DNA of 64,000 nt from Dromaius novaehollandiae. Taxonomy: Eukaryota > Chordata > Aves > Casuariiformes > Dromaiidae. This document shows positions 36,546 to 48,800 of the stretch, one piece after another; position 1 is the stretch's first letter, and every line of letters begins with the position of its first letter. The notes beneath the pieces are model-generated. The model searched no databases, was not told the DNA's origin, and was given only the letters and a program-made list of their open reading frames with translations. The stretch lies in assembly GCF_036370855.1 (NCBI RefSeq), contig NC_088101.1, positions 40,904,544 to 40,968,543 of the forward strand, written 5' to 3'. Position numbers and translations under genes: made by a program.

Positions 36546-36992
36546 CTGAGGGTAGCAAGGCTTTTTTTATTATTATCTTTTATAATCAATCCTGAGAATC
36601 TTTTTTTGGCCACTGTCCTTGTGGTTTTCTACTAACTTGTTTATGCAGAGTGCTTATGTTCCTTGTTTGGATATGAGTTCCTCTTGTTGACAGGTGTCAC
36701 TTCTACTAAGTCTTTGCTTACGTTAGCTCCAGGGACATAGCAAGCTGCCTTCAAGTTGACAATGTGCGAGCGTCCTACAGCCTACTCTTCTTACCACTGG
36801 GGGAACAGCAAGGAGGGCAGTTTCTGCAGAGTGTCAGTATAGACACAAGCATTGCGTATCCAAAATCAGTTAAGAGCTCAACGTGGTTCAGCCTATATTG
36901 CATAACCTCCCATGTGCTGGGGAGTTGCATACCTACTTCAAAATAAAAGCAGCCATGTTTGACATTCTTTCTTTTAAGATAACATACTCCCA

Positions 36993-37030
36993 CCTAGTGG
37001 CTATCCAAGAACCTAGTGGCTATCCAAGAA
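36993..37030 (+). repeat. Perfect 19-bp tandem duplication
   Basis: CCTAGTGGCTATCCAAGAA occurs twice, head to tail, with no mismatch, so it looks recent. Confidence 0.95.
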
Positions 37031-39401
37031 ATAATGTAGGAATCAATTTCTTTACCAGTAGCACATCCTTTCTTACAGCACATTTGGCAAAATATGCTGT
37101 CTTTTCACTAAATTGAGGACAGTTAACTCTTATACTTGCACTAAAGGAATCGGTAAAACGGATGGTTACTAAGATGGAGTAACCGATCAGTAGGTTTAAA
37201 AGTGTTTATTTTGCTTTCCTGTTTCACTGCTGTAATACCTTATCAGGAACAGTTAACCTGTAGAAAACTCCAATTTTGTTTATAGTTTTCTGTAGTGTAG
37301 TGGCTCTCATTTTATTTTTTTTATTAGTTTTGATCATGTCACTAGGCTTTGTATGAGACAATAGCTAGGCACAAAAGAGCATTTAAAAATCATTCCTTCA
37401 GCTTTACTTGAAAAATACTGTTAAAATAAAGCAGGGATAAGTCATGGGATTCTTTGTGTGTTAAACATACAAACAGAAGAACCTCAGAAAAACAGGTTAC
37501 GTTGATTTAGACTTTCTTAATTGCATGTCTAAACACTCCTTAAAGCCTCAGGAAAAAAATCTAAAGAACATTACAAGGAAGCATGGTAAGTTGTTTAACT
37601 ATAATTGGCATTGACAGTCCTGAGTTTCCTGAGCTTCCTGACTTAACAGCTAGTTAGCAGCACACAGCAGCTGTGTTATGAATTAAAAGGGTGTGAGCTT
37701 GATAAATCAATGTCTTTTAGGATTCTCAAAATAAACTGGAATTCAAAGCAGAGTATGAACGGCCTAAAGAAATAGTGGCACCCTTTCCATTCTCTAAACT
37801 ACAGTTAAGATAATTTACATATTTAGGAACTATTCAGTATCATCTATTGATGTATTTGAATATTTAAGTAAAAATAAAATCCTGTTCTCAACTGTTCCAC
37901 TCAATATAGTTTATCTACCGAAGGATTAAAGAAGGTGCAGAATGTAATGGGATACAAAAATCTTTAGGCTCGTTGATAAACTTTCAGGTAATATCTAGGA
38001 CAGATCAGATATGACCAAAAACTTCACAGTTTGATGCCTATTTGGTTCCAGTGCTGAAAATGATATAAAACTTGCACAAAACTACTATAAATTGAAATAA
38101 TTTCTCACAATTTTTACAGAGAAATCAAAAACTGAGCAGTAATTGAGAGTGAACTGTCTCCGATCTTTCCAGTCCTCAGACAAGCAGTGAGACATCAGTG
38201 GTAAAATAAAAGGAAGTCTATTCTGTAGCCATTTGTTCTTCACATAGTTGCAGAAATAAAAGTTTGGTCTCAAGGTTCTTAGGGCAGTAGTAACTTTCAG
38301 AAGTACTAAAAAAGTAAAACCTCTTTAATTGCTGCTGTGGACATGCACAGGATATATTGCCATTTCAGAATTCATTTAAAATGTCCGCCTAAAAAGTAGA
38401 CAGAAAAGCACTTTATGACCATATAAAATCAAAAAAATAACAGTATTTATGGGCAGGAGACTCTATCATCCCTGGCCTTTTTCTCCTTACTTTCTTTCCA
38501 TCTATTTTCTGACATTTATTTCTTCCACCATTCCTTTGCAGTGTTATTTTTTTTCAGTAACTGATCTGTTCCTTCCCTTCCACAGGTTAGCTGTACTGCC
38601 AGAAAACCTCTGTTTCTCTTAGTGATTAAAAGTATGGCTTGGTCACACAGAGTATAGATCTTTAAGAGTTAGATATAGGTGGCAGTAAGCAGTAGTTCTG
38701 AAGGACATTCGGGCAAAGACAAGTAAGCAGGTTTTATATGTTGTTATGCACATTTTACATCACTACACTCAGCAGCTGATTTAAATCACTTAAGTGAAAT
38801 TCCTATTATTCCTATTAGTATAACTGAACAGAGAATGTGTTTCAGGATTCATTTTTTCATATTATTTGCACATCTGAATGTTAAAATCATATGGCATATT
38901 TTCTGTATGTGTGCCCCAAAGTGGTTTACAAAGCAAAGAGAGCACTTCCGTATGATGTTTTCTTCACAATTAATTTTCTTTACAGTAATGCTTATTTCAG
39001 CAATATCTGATTTTGAGATTTTATAATTAAAAAAGATCCCTATTCTTTTAAGGAAGAAAACTGAACAAGAACAAATGGTACCTTTTAAGAAGAAAGATCC
39101 TTCAGGCACTAAAATGCCTTGTTAGGAGAATCCTACTAAACTGGCATTGCAACTACTTAATAAAATGGAACCTGAAATAAAATGGATTGATTGACTGAAA
39201 TGAAGCCCTTCTAGACAGCTTACTATAATTAGATTTATTATCATATTATGTCTAGGTTTTCTACAGAGACCTTTGTGTAAACTTCAAAGGATGTCTGCTT
39301 CCTTTTAAAGTATTTGCACTACCTACATATCAAACCTATCACTGTGCAGAAATACTACATACCCTCTTTTCCTGCTCCAGGCCATAGTAAAACTTACTCT
39401 G

Positions 39402-39468
39402 ACAAAAAAAAAAAGAAAAAAGAAAAAAGAAAAGAAAAAAAGAAAAAAAGAAAAAAAAAAGAAAAAGG
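39402..39468 (+). repeat. Purine-only A/G simple repeat
   Basis: About 65 bases of A with single G every four to ten bases. Such polypurine tracts can adopt unusual DNA structure. Confidence 0.9.
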
Positions 39469-42239
39469 CAGCTTATGTTTCTATTAAAACATATTACAAC
39501 TGCAGTAATAGTCCACTCCAGGAATATATGTGCTGGGGCTTGCTAGCATTCCAATGAAACAGAAGTTAAAAAACATCAAGGACTTCTGCATTACAGCAAC
39601 TGTCTGGTGCAGCCCTGTGAAATAAAATATGTTAGAAAAAGATCTTTTTCACATTTTCAAATTTACTCAAAGGAATAAATGTCATAATCTTACCAAGACT
39701 GCCATTATTCCTCATCCCTCAGATCTGTGACAGTTTTGAGCAGACATTTGTGAAGAAACTAACTCAGTGTCTCTTAGAGATTAATAGGAACAGTATAAAG
39801 CTTTAGGGTTAGTAGCATATCATCTCCAAGTAATTTTTCTAGGCAGAATTTGTGCCAAGTACTTTTATCCAAAGAATATACAACTCTTGTAAAATGATCC
39901 TTTCAACTATGTTTCTATTTATCAGGATTTACAAATTAAGCAAATATGTACTAGGGTGCTGATTCAAGAAAGCACTAAAGAAGTAAGTACTCTGATAAAA
40001 AAATGAACATTCTTCTGAGCCTGGTCTTCTCTTCCCATCCTCTAGTAAGCCTTCATTAGGAATAAGTCAGTTAAAATATGGCATTTGTTTGGAAGAGTGG
40101 TGAGTATATATGTATTAAAAAGTAATTATAATTGACAGAAACTGTTATTTTGTTTCAAACAGTTGTCACTCCTAGAAATGGCAGTGAAAATGTAATCGGC
40201 CTCCTCCGTTTCAGTTTTCTGATAAGTGAGTGGGATACATCTTTTGAATACACAGTACGATCAAGTACTATATGAGAGAAATGGGAAGAAATGAAAAGAA
40301 TTTGCTGGCAAAAGTGCCTTTCTAGAGGAGGGAGGAATAGAGATGGCTTATACCCTACAATTATTCTAACTTATCTGATACAATTACACATTGTATAAAA
40401 TCTTACAATTAACTAGATCTAATTTTTTTAAATAGAAGATAGATTCAGGAGTTTGCTTGCTGAGGATTCTTCTAGTTCTAATACAAGAAAAGCAGCATTT
40501 CAGTGAGTGTTGAGCTGAAATTTTTGTTTTAGCCCTGAGAACCTTTCACGTATGCAAACTGTTTTTCAACTAATAAAAAATATTTCCCTATAAACCTTGC
40601 CTTGCTTATTATTAGAAAAGGCATAAAAATCCTCAGCTCAGACCTTCTTCATCATGTCTGACAAGTTGCAGCAAAATCTACAGGTTAGAAATAGTTGTTC
40701 TTAGTAAAATCTAATTATGCTGAACAATTAGACTACTGGAGAGAAAAAAACAGCTAGCACCTGTGGGCAAGGGGGTAGTGAAAACAGTAATATCCAATTA
40801 GCACCTGTGCAACAAAGGGAGAAAAGGATCATTAATTTCTTTTAGAGAGACAGGCAGCAAGAAAAACAAAGTCCTTAGTTTTTAGGTTTGACTTTGACGT
40901 TTACTAGGAGATAATAAGGTAGACATTGAATACTCTTCTGGTTATTTTGATTTTCTCCTTTATTTATGTCATTTCATAAAGTGAAAAACCTGACTGCAAA
41001 TTTTAATGATTTCTAGGGAGCTGCTGCTGTTAAATACTGGAACAAGTTAAAATTTCCAGTTGAACAGCTGTTGAGCTTCTATATCCTACAGTAGCAAAGA
41101 GTAATTTGTACTCCAGAAATGGCTGTATAGGGTAACCCATCCAGTGAGATGTCACATATATAAAATACAAAGAAAATACTAGAGTTTTCTTAAATTAGAA
41201 TTTAAGAGACTTGTCTGCATACTTCCAGTACTTTCAGTTAGCAGTAAGATCTGAAACACATGGAATTTTTTGCCAGGAAGTAAGCAGTCTCCAAGGTAAC
41301 AGGGACACTGAATTGCAGTCAAAATGCCACAAACTTCATTTATTGTAACATACCCCTAAGTCATAGGGGCATCACAGCTGAATTAGATGTGGTTTGGAAA
41401 AAAAAAAAACAAAAAACTGTGGACACCTGAAATGAAAAGGGGGTGAAGTTTAATCTTAAAGATGATAGCTTAATGGAGACATAATTTGTAAATTTGTAAA
41501 ATACACAATTAATACACTTTAATAAAAACAGCATAATCTTTCCCTTTGAAAAAAAAGTAAGCAAACTTAACTAGGTAAAATGTCTAATATGCTGTACTAA
41601 ACAAGTTTAGAGTGATACATATCTAAAATTAGATTGCTAAAAACTTTATTTACAATAAAGATGAATTTGCATGGTCCCTAAAATAAAATTTCTGGGAGTC
41701 TCTGGATTATCACAAACTACAGTTGAACATTTAATTCTTGGTGGGGGGGGGAAATCTTCAGTATAAGTAATTTTTGTCTTGCATTTGCTAGATGAAGACA
41801 ACAGGCCATAATGTTTCAATAGCAGCAAATTACAGAACTTGAAAACTAATCCCGTACTTTTTAATCGACTCCTGGTGCATTTGATGCGTGCCCAAAGTGC
41901 TGCAGCTGCACACCTGTGACCCCTGAGCAATGCTGTCAGCCTTCGGGAGCAGGATTAAAACCACAAGGCCTGAGAGCCGCGCTGACCCCAGCGGCGCCTG
42001 TTCCCATTACTGAGCTAAGGTAATGTTTGTTTCTAAGACATGGAAGCACTAATTAAAAAAGTGGAAAGCAAAAGGAGACCTATTCTGCTTAGCTATTCAT
42101 GTTCAACGGGAGCCTGCACGACAGCTAACACTCCCTCAAACACGAGCACGCACCAGATCATCCCCCAGGCGCAAATCACTTTCAGAGGGTGGATGTAAGC
42201 CAAAGGATACAAAAATTACCATTCTGCTTGCGTAAAGCT

Positions 42240-43010
42240 AACAGAGAGGCTAGCAAACGTTCCCCCCCCCCCCCCCGCCGCCCTTTTGAAGGGAAGGGGG
42301 AGGAAAGCGCGGCTAGCACCGGGCACTCCCCCCCACCCCGCGGCGGGTCACGCGGCGCCGCCAGCGCTCAACGGTCCAAACGGCTTCGGCGGCCCCCCGC
42401 CGCGCGCTCCGCCCGGCACCGCCGCGTCACGCGCACTGGCAGCACTCCCTGCTAACGGCCGCGCATTTTAAAATAGCTCCTGTGCGAGGCCTCGGCCGTC
42501 GCGTTGCTCTGATTGGTTAGGATCATCCGTCAGTTGTGCCTCGGCCGGCTGGTGATTGGCTGGTTGGGGCGGAGAGAGGGAAACGCGCAGCGGCGGTGTG
42601 AAGCGGCCGAGGTGGTGGGTGGCGGTGGCGCCGGCGCCGCGTGGGGCGGTTTTTTGCGCCTTGCTTTCCCGGTGTGGCGCAGAGCTGCTGCAGGACAGCG
42701 GGGACTCGTACTGCGGCCTTGCCCTTCTGCGGGAGGCGGCAGCGGTGGCTTCAGGTCGTCGCCGCGCAGTGGGGAAAGGTGAAGGCGGCGGGGTGGGACG
42801 CGACGGCGTGAGGAGAAGGGATGGTGGCGGCGCCGTCAACGTGCAAGTCGACGCGAATAACGCTGAGTGTTTCCGGGGCTGCCGTTGTTCACTCTTATTG
42901 CTCCCGCGGTCCCGTGTGGCCGGCCTGCCTCTTCAGGCTGTCGTCTCGGCCTGGCGCCCGTCCCAGGCCCGCCCGCTTCGTCTCCTGGTCGCTTGTCCTA
43001 ACTCTCTGGC
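42240..43010 (+). promoter_or_regulatory. RBM46: CpG island promoter of RBM46 with two inverted CCAAT boxes
   Basis: A CpG-rich block lies in AT-rich DNA about 2.7 kb before the RBM46 start codon. Two GATTGG elements (42511-42516 and 42554-42559, about 43 bp apart) are inverted CCAAT boxes of the kind bound by NF-Y. An E2F-like TTTTTGCGCC follows at 42651-42660. A possible donor (AAAG followed by GTGAAG near 42780) could end a noncoding first exon. No TATA box was seen. The transcription start is inferred to lie near 42600-42700. Confidence 0.65.
42262..42276 (+). repeat. Poly(C) tract (15 C) at the edge of the RBM46 CpG island
   Basis: Fifteen consecutive C mark the 5' boundary of the G+C-rich promoter region. 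Confidence 0.95.
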
Positions 43011-45682
43011 GCCTCCTCTCTTTTCCGCTTTCGGTCGTTTGCTTCGACACCCTCATCAACTCTCATAATTTTAATTTGGCGTTCCATTGCTGCTCTTACA
43101 GATAAGTCCTTCTTGGCTGGCTGGCTGAGCTGGATGAGAGAAAGAGGAACTTAACTTATCTCTACCTCACTCCAGACTTTGTCGTGGTCCTTCCATATTT
43201 TGTTAGCTCTGAATCTGCTGAGAAATTTCTCGATTACTGCATCTCTGTGTGTGCAGCCTGCAGGCTGTGAAACACGGTAAATATAGCTAATTTCCTGAGA
43301 AGAGATGGAGCACCATTTGTAGCATGTGGAAGTCATGCTGTTGTCTGTAGCTGTTGACTTCCAGGACTTCGTTGTGCTCTGTCCAGTTTCCTTGCTAGAA
43401 TCTCCTTTTGATGAAGTCAGGGGTCGTTTGGGGATTGGTTGTTTTAAGGACCTATGATGGGCATCACATGAACGTCGTCTTTTCCCCCAAATGGCTCACA
43501 TAGATTCCTGTCCCAAAATGAGTAGCTTCTTGATAGAAAAAGAAATGTTTATTTTTTCCACAAAAAAAACCCTTCGTTTTCTAGGTTGGAAAATAATTGT
43601 AGTTGTGTTTACTCTGTTACTGTCCTAATAATGGTTGTATAGAGTCTGTTGTAATGTCATATGAAGACTGTTATGAGAAGAATGTGTTTGTATACAGGAA
43701 CAGCTTCTACAGTACAGTGTTTCAAAGTACATTTAAAGTGACTCTAAGCTACTGGGCAAAAGAATATCCACCTCTAGACAGAAGTATCACTGTATATAAC
43801 ATGCACAAAAATAGCAGTGGAAGGGGCTTCTTTATCCTTAAGTTCAGTCCAACCCTAAGTATTTACAGCATATAATACCTTAAAAACCTGAAAACCTTTA
43901 TATAAAAAGATAGGGGAATAATATTTGTAAGTTAACTACTAAGTATGGCTTTTTTTTTAGTAGCAGTTCTTGTTTTCTTTAGAAGAAGGGAGTTAATAAT
44001 CAGCTGTCACATGAAATAAACTATAGATAATGGTGCTGATTTGGGTAGCCAAGGTAGATAAGAGAGTTTAGCCTCAGTTTGTACAAAACCACCAGAAGCC
44101 TTAAGGAGGATGAAGAAGAGAAGGTGGCTGTAGTTCCAGTCTGTAAAAGAAAAGATAGTTGTAGCTACTTTTGAAGTCTTTTTCCCTTTCCTTTGGTAAC
44201 ATCCATCAGCTCAGTGCAGCAATGGAGTTAGTTTGGGTTTGGTGCAGTGCTTGAACTAACTGGGCTTTTGGGACCTTGAGTCCCAAGGGATCCCTATTGA
44301 AGAGACACCTGAATGTTTATGCACCGTTTACTCTCTGGTTTAGTGTTCTTTGTACTCTGCTTTCCAGATTTTTTAATTGAGGTCTTAACTAAGAAGCTTT
44401 GGCTTCATTGTTCAGCAAATAGAATGTTTTCTTGTCAACACACTGTATGTGGAATTGAAGTTGGTATTAAATGTTTTTCTTGCAGAAAATAAATTGTTGA
44501 GGTTTGAGGGTGTTATTTATTAGGGTCTGACATTGAAGACAAAGCAAGCTGAACATGCAGAGGGCAGTAAAGAACAAACAGGAGTTGTAGCTTCTGTTTC
44601 TGGTGGTGATTCTTACTTGGAATATTTGTTTTGGAGAATGAGGAGCATGGCAGTTGGTCTTACCATGTTATCAGATTAGCAAACCTCAGGGGTTGGACTG
44701 TTTTAAGTCAATGTGTTTACTGTTTGTGCAGGTGATCATGCCCAGTGTTGAGGAAGATTGCTTCTGGCTAAGTTTTTGGACCTTTAAGGCAAAAAAATCT
44801 TGGGAAAAGAAGAAATAAGATGGGGAAGGAAAAAAAGAGAAGCAGTGAGAAAATTAGGTTTTAAGTTACTTCTTTTTTTTTTTTTTTTTAAGGGACTTTA
44901 CTAGCAGGCTTGATAATAGCTTATGGGTTCGTTGGTATTGTTCCCATCACGTAGATGACAGAAACGCAAAGCTGTGGTAGGGGGTCTTGGCATACCAGGA
45001 AATAGCAGATGGAGCAGTAGTAACTGTAATAATAAACCTTTTTCTTTGTGGACATTGCAAAAGTGAATAAAGGCATCAAAGTAAGGATGCCCAGAGGTGG
45101 GTTTACCTCAACTCCTTAGTTTTGTCAGCCCGTTCTGCCTAGTTTTATTATATATTGGTTTTAGTTAAGTTGTATTGTTTCTGAGTTCTTTGAACTGTTT
45201 GCACTAGTTAGGCATGGACTTCATGCATTTCTTAAGTATTTTTTTGGACTCAAATACAGTTTTAAAATTACTGGTATTTCTATAAAACATAGTAATAAGA
45301 AAGTGGAACTTATTACTTTGAACAGTGTAAAAGTGTATACAACTGTGGTAACACATGATGATTTATGAAAGAATGAATTCTTTAGTATACTTGAAAGACA
45401 ACATACTTATAAAATAGCTGTGAGACCACTGAAGAGTAAGTTCCATATTATGAAAGTTCTAATATGGAATCTATAATTGCTGATTAATGTTTTGAAAGCA
45501 AGTACATAGATAACAGTAGTTGGATGTAGGGTTGGAGGCTTTATGCTAAGCTTAAAGTCATAGTAAATAGTCACATATAGCATAAATTGTTTTTCTGTGC
45601 TTTGGTAGCTTCTGTATGTAAATAGTAACTTAGAATTCTTTTAATTTAAAATACCTGCAATGTTCTGTTGAAGCTGTTGCAG
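43011..45682 (+). other. RBM46: Probable first intron of RBM46
   Basis: AT-rich DNA between the promoter island and the first coding exon. A poly(T) run lies near 44873-44889 and a weak CR1-like fragment at 43817-43860. No other feature was recognised. Confidence 0.55.
43817..43860 (-). repeat. Possible degenerate CR1 LINE fragment
   Basis: GTGGAAGGGGCTTC, followed by AGTTCAGTCCAACCC, recalls the CR1 3'-region signature (GGTTGGAAGGGACC, then GTCCAACCC) read on the antisense strand. The match is short and judged by eye. Confidence 0.3.
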
Positions 45683-45684
45683 CT

Positions 45685-45835
45685 ATGCATGAGGAAAGTA
45701 CAGATGTAACAAACGGATTTGGCAGAGTCAGAAGTGGTACTCAGAATGAAGCTGCCTTACTGGCTCTGATGGAGAAGACTGGATACAGCATGGTTCAAGA
45801 AAATGGGCAAAGAAAATTTGGTGGTCCACCACCAG
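45685..45835 (+). CDS. RBM46: RBM46 first coding exon (residues 1-50)
   Basis: The acceptor GTTGCAG precedes CTATG. The exon encodes [18 protein letters not shown] through RKFGGPPP plus one base, and the donor is GTGAGC. It carries the N-terminal [14 protein letters not shown] motif shared by the family. Confidence 0.96.
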
Positions 45836-48800
45836 GTGAGCATTTCTTTAGAGATTATGAAGTTAGAGTTTATTTTATATAAAGATAGCTATACTCTGTC
45901 AGACCAAAAGTTCGTGTAGTCCCAGATCCTGTATTTTGAGAGTGATCAGTAGCAGATGCTTAGGGAAAGAGTGTAAGAAACAGTACATACAGAGTTTTGG
46001 TATGCATTTACAATTTCAGCAGTTTGAGATTTCTTGTGCCAGAACTATGTTGAACAGCTCTTGATGGACTTAAGAAGTCACAGCCAGTAAGAGTAGTTAA
46101 AGTTGTCAGGGGCAAAGCAAATGTGAAATTGAAAATGCTGTGTGTGTTCATGTGATCGAGAACATGCATGGAAATGTTTAGTGACACTGTCACTTAAAAC
46201 AGATCAGTGGTAGCAGGTAGACCTTACCCTAAACTAGTATGTCTGTGTTTACCACCTGCATTGGCATGTGCGTTTGTTGGCAAATTTGCTCTCTGAGATA
46301 ACACTGATGAAGATAATCTAACTCTTTTCATTTTCAGAGTTGACTGTTATGTTCTCCAAATCTAACATAACTTAAAAAAAAATTCTGAGAAAAAAACTTA
46401 ATAAATGTTGAGCTTCTGGAGCTTATAACCTTAATTGGAAAGTATAAGACATGGAAATGAAAACAGTGAATTTTCATTGCTTTTTTTGGGTCCTGTGCTT
46501 AGATTGTTGCAGAAGTAAAAATGTGATTAGATACATAAGTCATTAGGAGAATTACATGGAAAAAAAATTGAGATGAATTGCATCTCTCTCACCAGTGGAG
46601 TACTACAGTTAAAATGCTGGTTAAAGTTTGGTCTACTCGAACTGCTGCAAAAAGGGAATCCAACAATCTGTCATCCAGCAATGAATAAGGTACCCTGTGA
46701 AGGAAACTCATTGGTCAGTTGGTAACTGTTGGGGTAATGGTACTTTGGTGAACTGATTCTGTGTTTTCTTTGTTGAATACACACCCAGCATTGGAAAATA
46801 CCATATACCAGGTTGTCCTTAAGTCAGGAGTCAAAACTGTAGTCCCGGTTGGCAGTAATGTGCTGTAGGAGCTCAGATAGTTTACAAAGAAATTGTATAT
46901 TCTTTTCTGCCTTTGGTATATACGATGAATTTATATGCAGCTTTAAAAGTAGAAGGTAGTTTCTTTTCAATGGTAGTTGGCTTTTACCTGGAATCAGTGT
47001 TAATTAGTTACCAGTCTGAGGATGATGGTAGAAATTTGATTCGGGTTAATAAATTAACATTGTCATTTAATTCCATGACTTCCTTACAGTATTAAGCATA
47101 GCCTCCTCCATTTTTTCTTGACTGAGCTGTGTGCTGCTGCTTTTCTTTGGAGTTCCTAAAAGATGTGGTGTTGGGTTAGGCATTTTTATTTGGGCAAGTG
47201 ACTGGCAAGTAGTAAGTGATGGCAGCACTAGGTTACAAGCTGCATTATTTGTCTTGTCCTCTCAGTCCTGTTATGATATAGAGATTGAATGTTGTGTAAA
47301 AGTGTTGTATGAACAGTGTGTTGTGTGGAGAGGGGAAAAAAAAAAAACCTTCTTCAGAACTAGGTAAGTCCCAACACTTTGGCTCCAAATGAATGTTAAT
47401 TCTGATCACTTTAGTAGATGCCCTGTGTACCATGTAGTTCTTAATACGCAGCTTGTAGAAGAAAAGTTGTTCTGCAAGAAGGCAAAAATTGCCCAATGAT
47501 TCTGTTTTTTAAAAAATATTTCAGGATTAAATTACTTGCTCTTTGATGATGCTTACATGAAGGAAAAAGCTGTAAGGAAGTTACAAATGTCCACTTAAAT
47601 ATAATTTATTCTGAACTTCAAGCCATAGTAGAATATTTAATCATCTTGTTGTAACTTGTCGGGTGTCATTGTTCTTCCTTCGCCTCCTTACGCTTTGTCG
47701 TTTCATACTAACACTTATTTTTCAAACTTTATATTCCTTCTTTTCTGCCAGCTTTGTACTCCTTTCTTTCTCTCCTGCTAAGAACCTTTCTTGTCAAAGC
47801 TTTAGAAAAGTTTATTAGTTGTTTATCTGCATCTCAAACTTCTGCCTGAATCATTTGCCTAATTTATTTATTTTTTTTTTAAAATGCATATTAGAGTGCC
47901 ATATTTGCTCTGCAGACCTTATTCTCATGTTTTTAAATGTATGTGTGCATTTTTACATTCTGGTGAATATATTTTTCAACATACATGGCAGGGATATAAA
48001 ATGAAGAGTATATGAATGTCTGCTTGGCTTAATGGCAGAAACATGGATCTGCTTGTAACTTTCAGATGTGAACTATGGACTCACTTGTTTTGTAGCTACT
48101 TTTTACCTACTGTCCATCTCCAGCTGGTGGAAAACTGTGGTTAGTTGTTTTTAGGAAGAAAGGTGTTCTCTCTGTTTTGCTACTGAAGAAGTGATAGCTC
48201 CATATCCTGCCTTCCTTAGGGAAGCCTGTTCTGGTGGATGAAAGGAGAAGGTGGAACCAAAACATTTGGACTTTCTGAATGATGTGAAGGAAAAAAAATA
48301 CTGCCACTGGGGACTCTGACCAAAATTTCTTAAAATGTGGGAAAGGAATGCAGAGAAACAATTGCAACTTTTTAATGTTAGAGTAGAAAATCAATTTAAA
48401 GTCTTCCTTTAGCAATTCATTTAATTATCACATATCAGTTGTATTAATAACTGACATGTAATTTTAAGGGGAAAAAAATCTTTGAAACATAGAGACTTAC
48501 AGCAAGCCTGTCAGTGTTTTAAATAATGCTAGTTTCAATGGGCTGTCACATAAATTGAAATGAAAGAGGGAAGTAAAAAGGGGGGGGAAGAGAATGTCAG
48601 CCAGCGATTTAATTTTTAAGCATAGCAATAGCAAGATTTAAATACTGAATGAGAATATCCCAGTCCTAAACTAATGCTAAGAATAAATCCTGTACTGCCC
48701 TCAAAACTGTATGAGCAAAGTGCATTTGTTTGGCATTTGTACTAAGATTGTTGTTGGACAATTTATTTTAAGGTTGGGAAGGTCCTCCTCCACCTCGTGG

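Larger units (their letters stand above)
32328..42239. other. Intergenic region between LRAT and RBM46
   Basis: AT-rich DNA with no supported gene on either strand. It contains a small GGATAGCCACTGCA minisatellite, a 19-bp tandem duplication, a poly(T) tract (about 36523-36545), a purine tract (39402-39468) and one copy of a dispersed repeat (35633-35745). Confidence 0.6.

Noticed and set aside
42468-43068. Open frames of 89-170 codons in the RBM46 CpG island
   Set aside because: They overlap in several frames on both strands and are rich in Arg, Gly and Pro. They are an effect of base composition.
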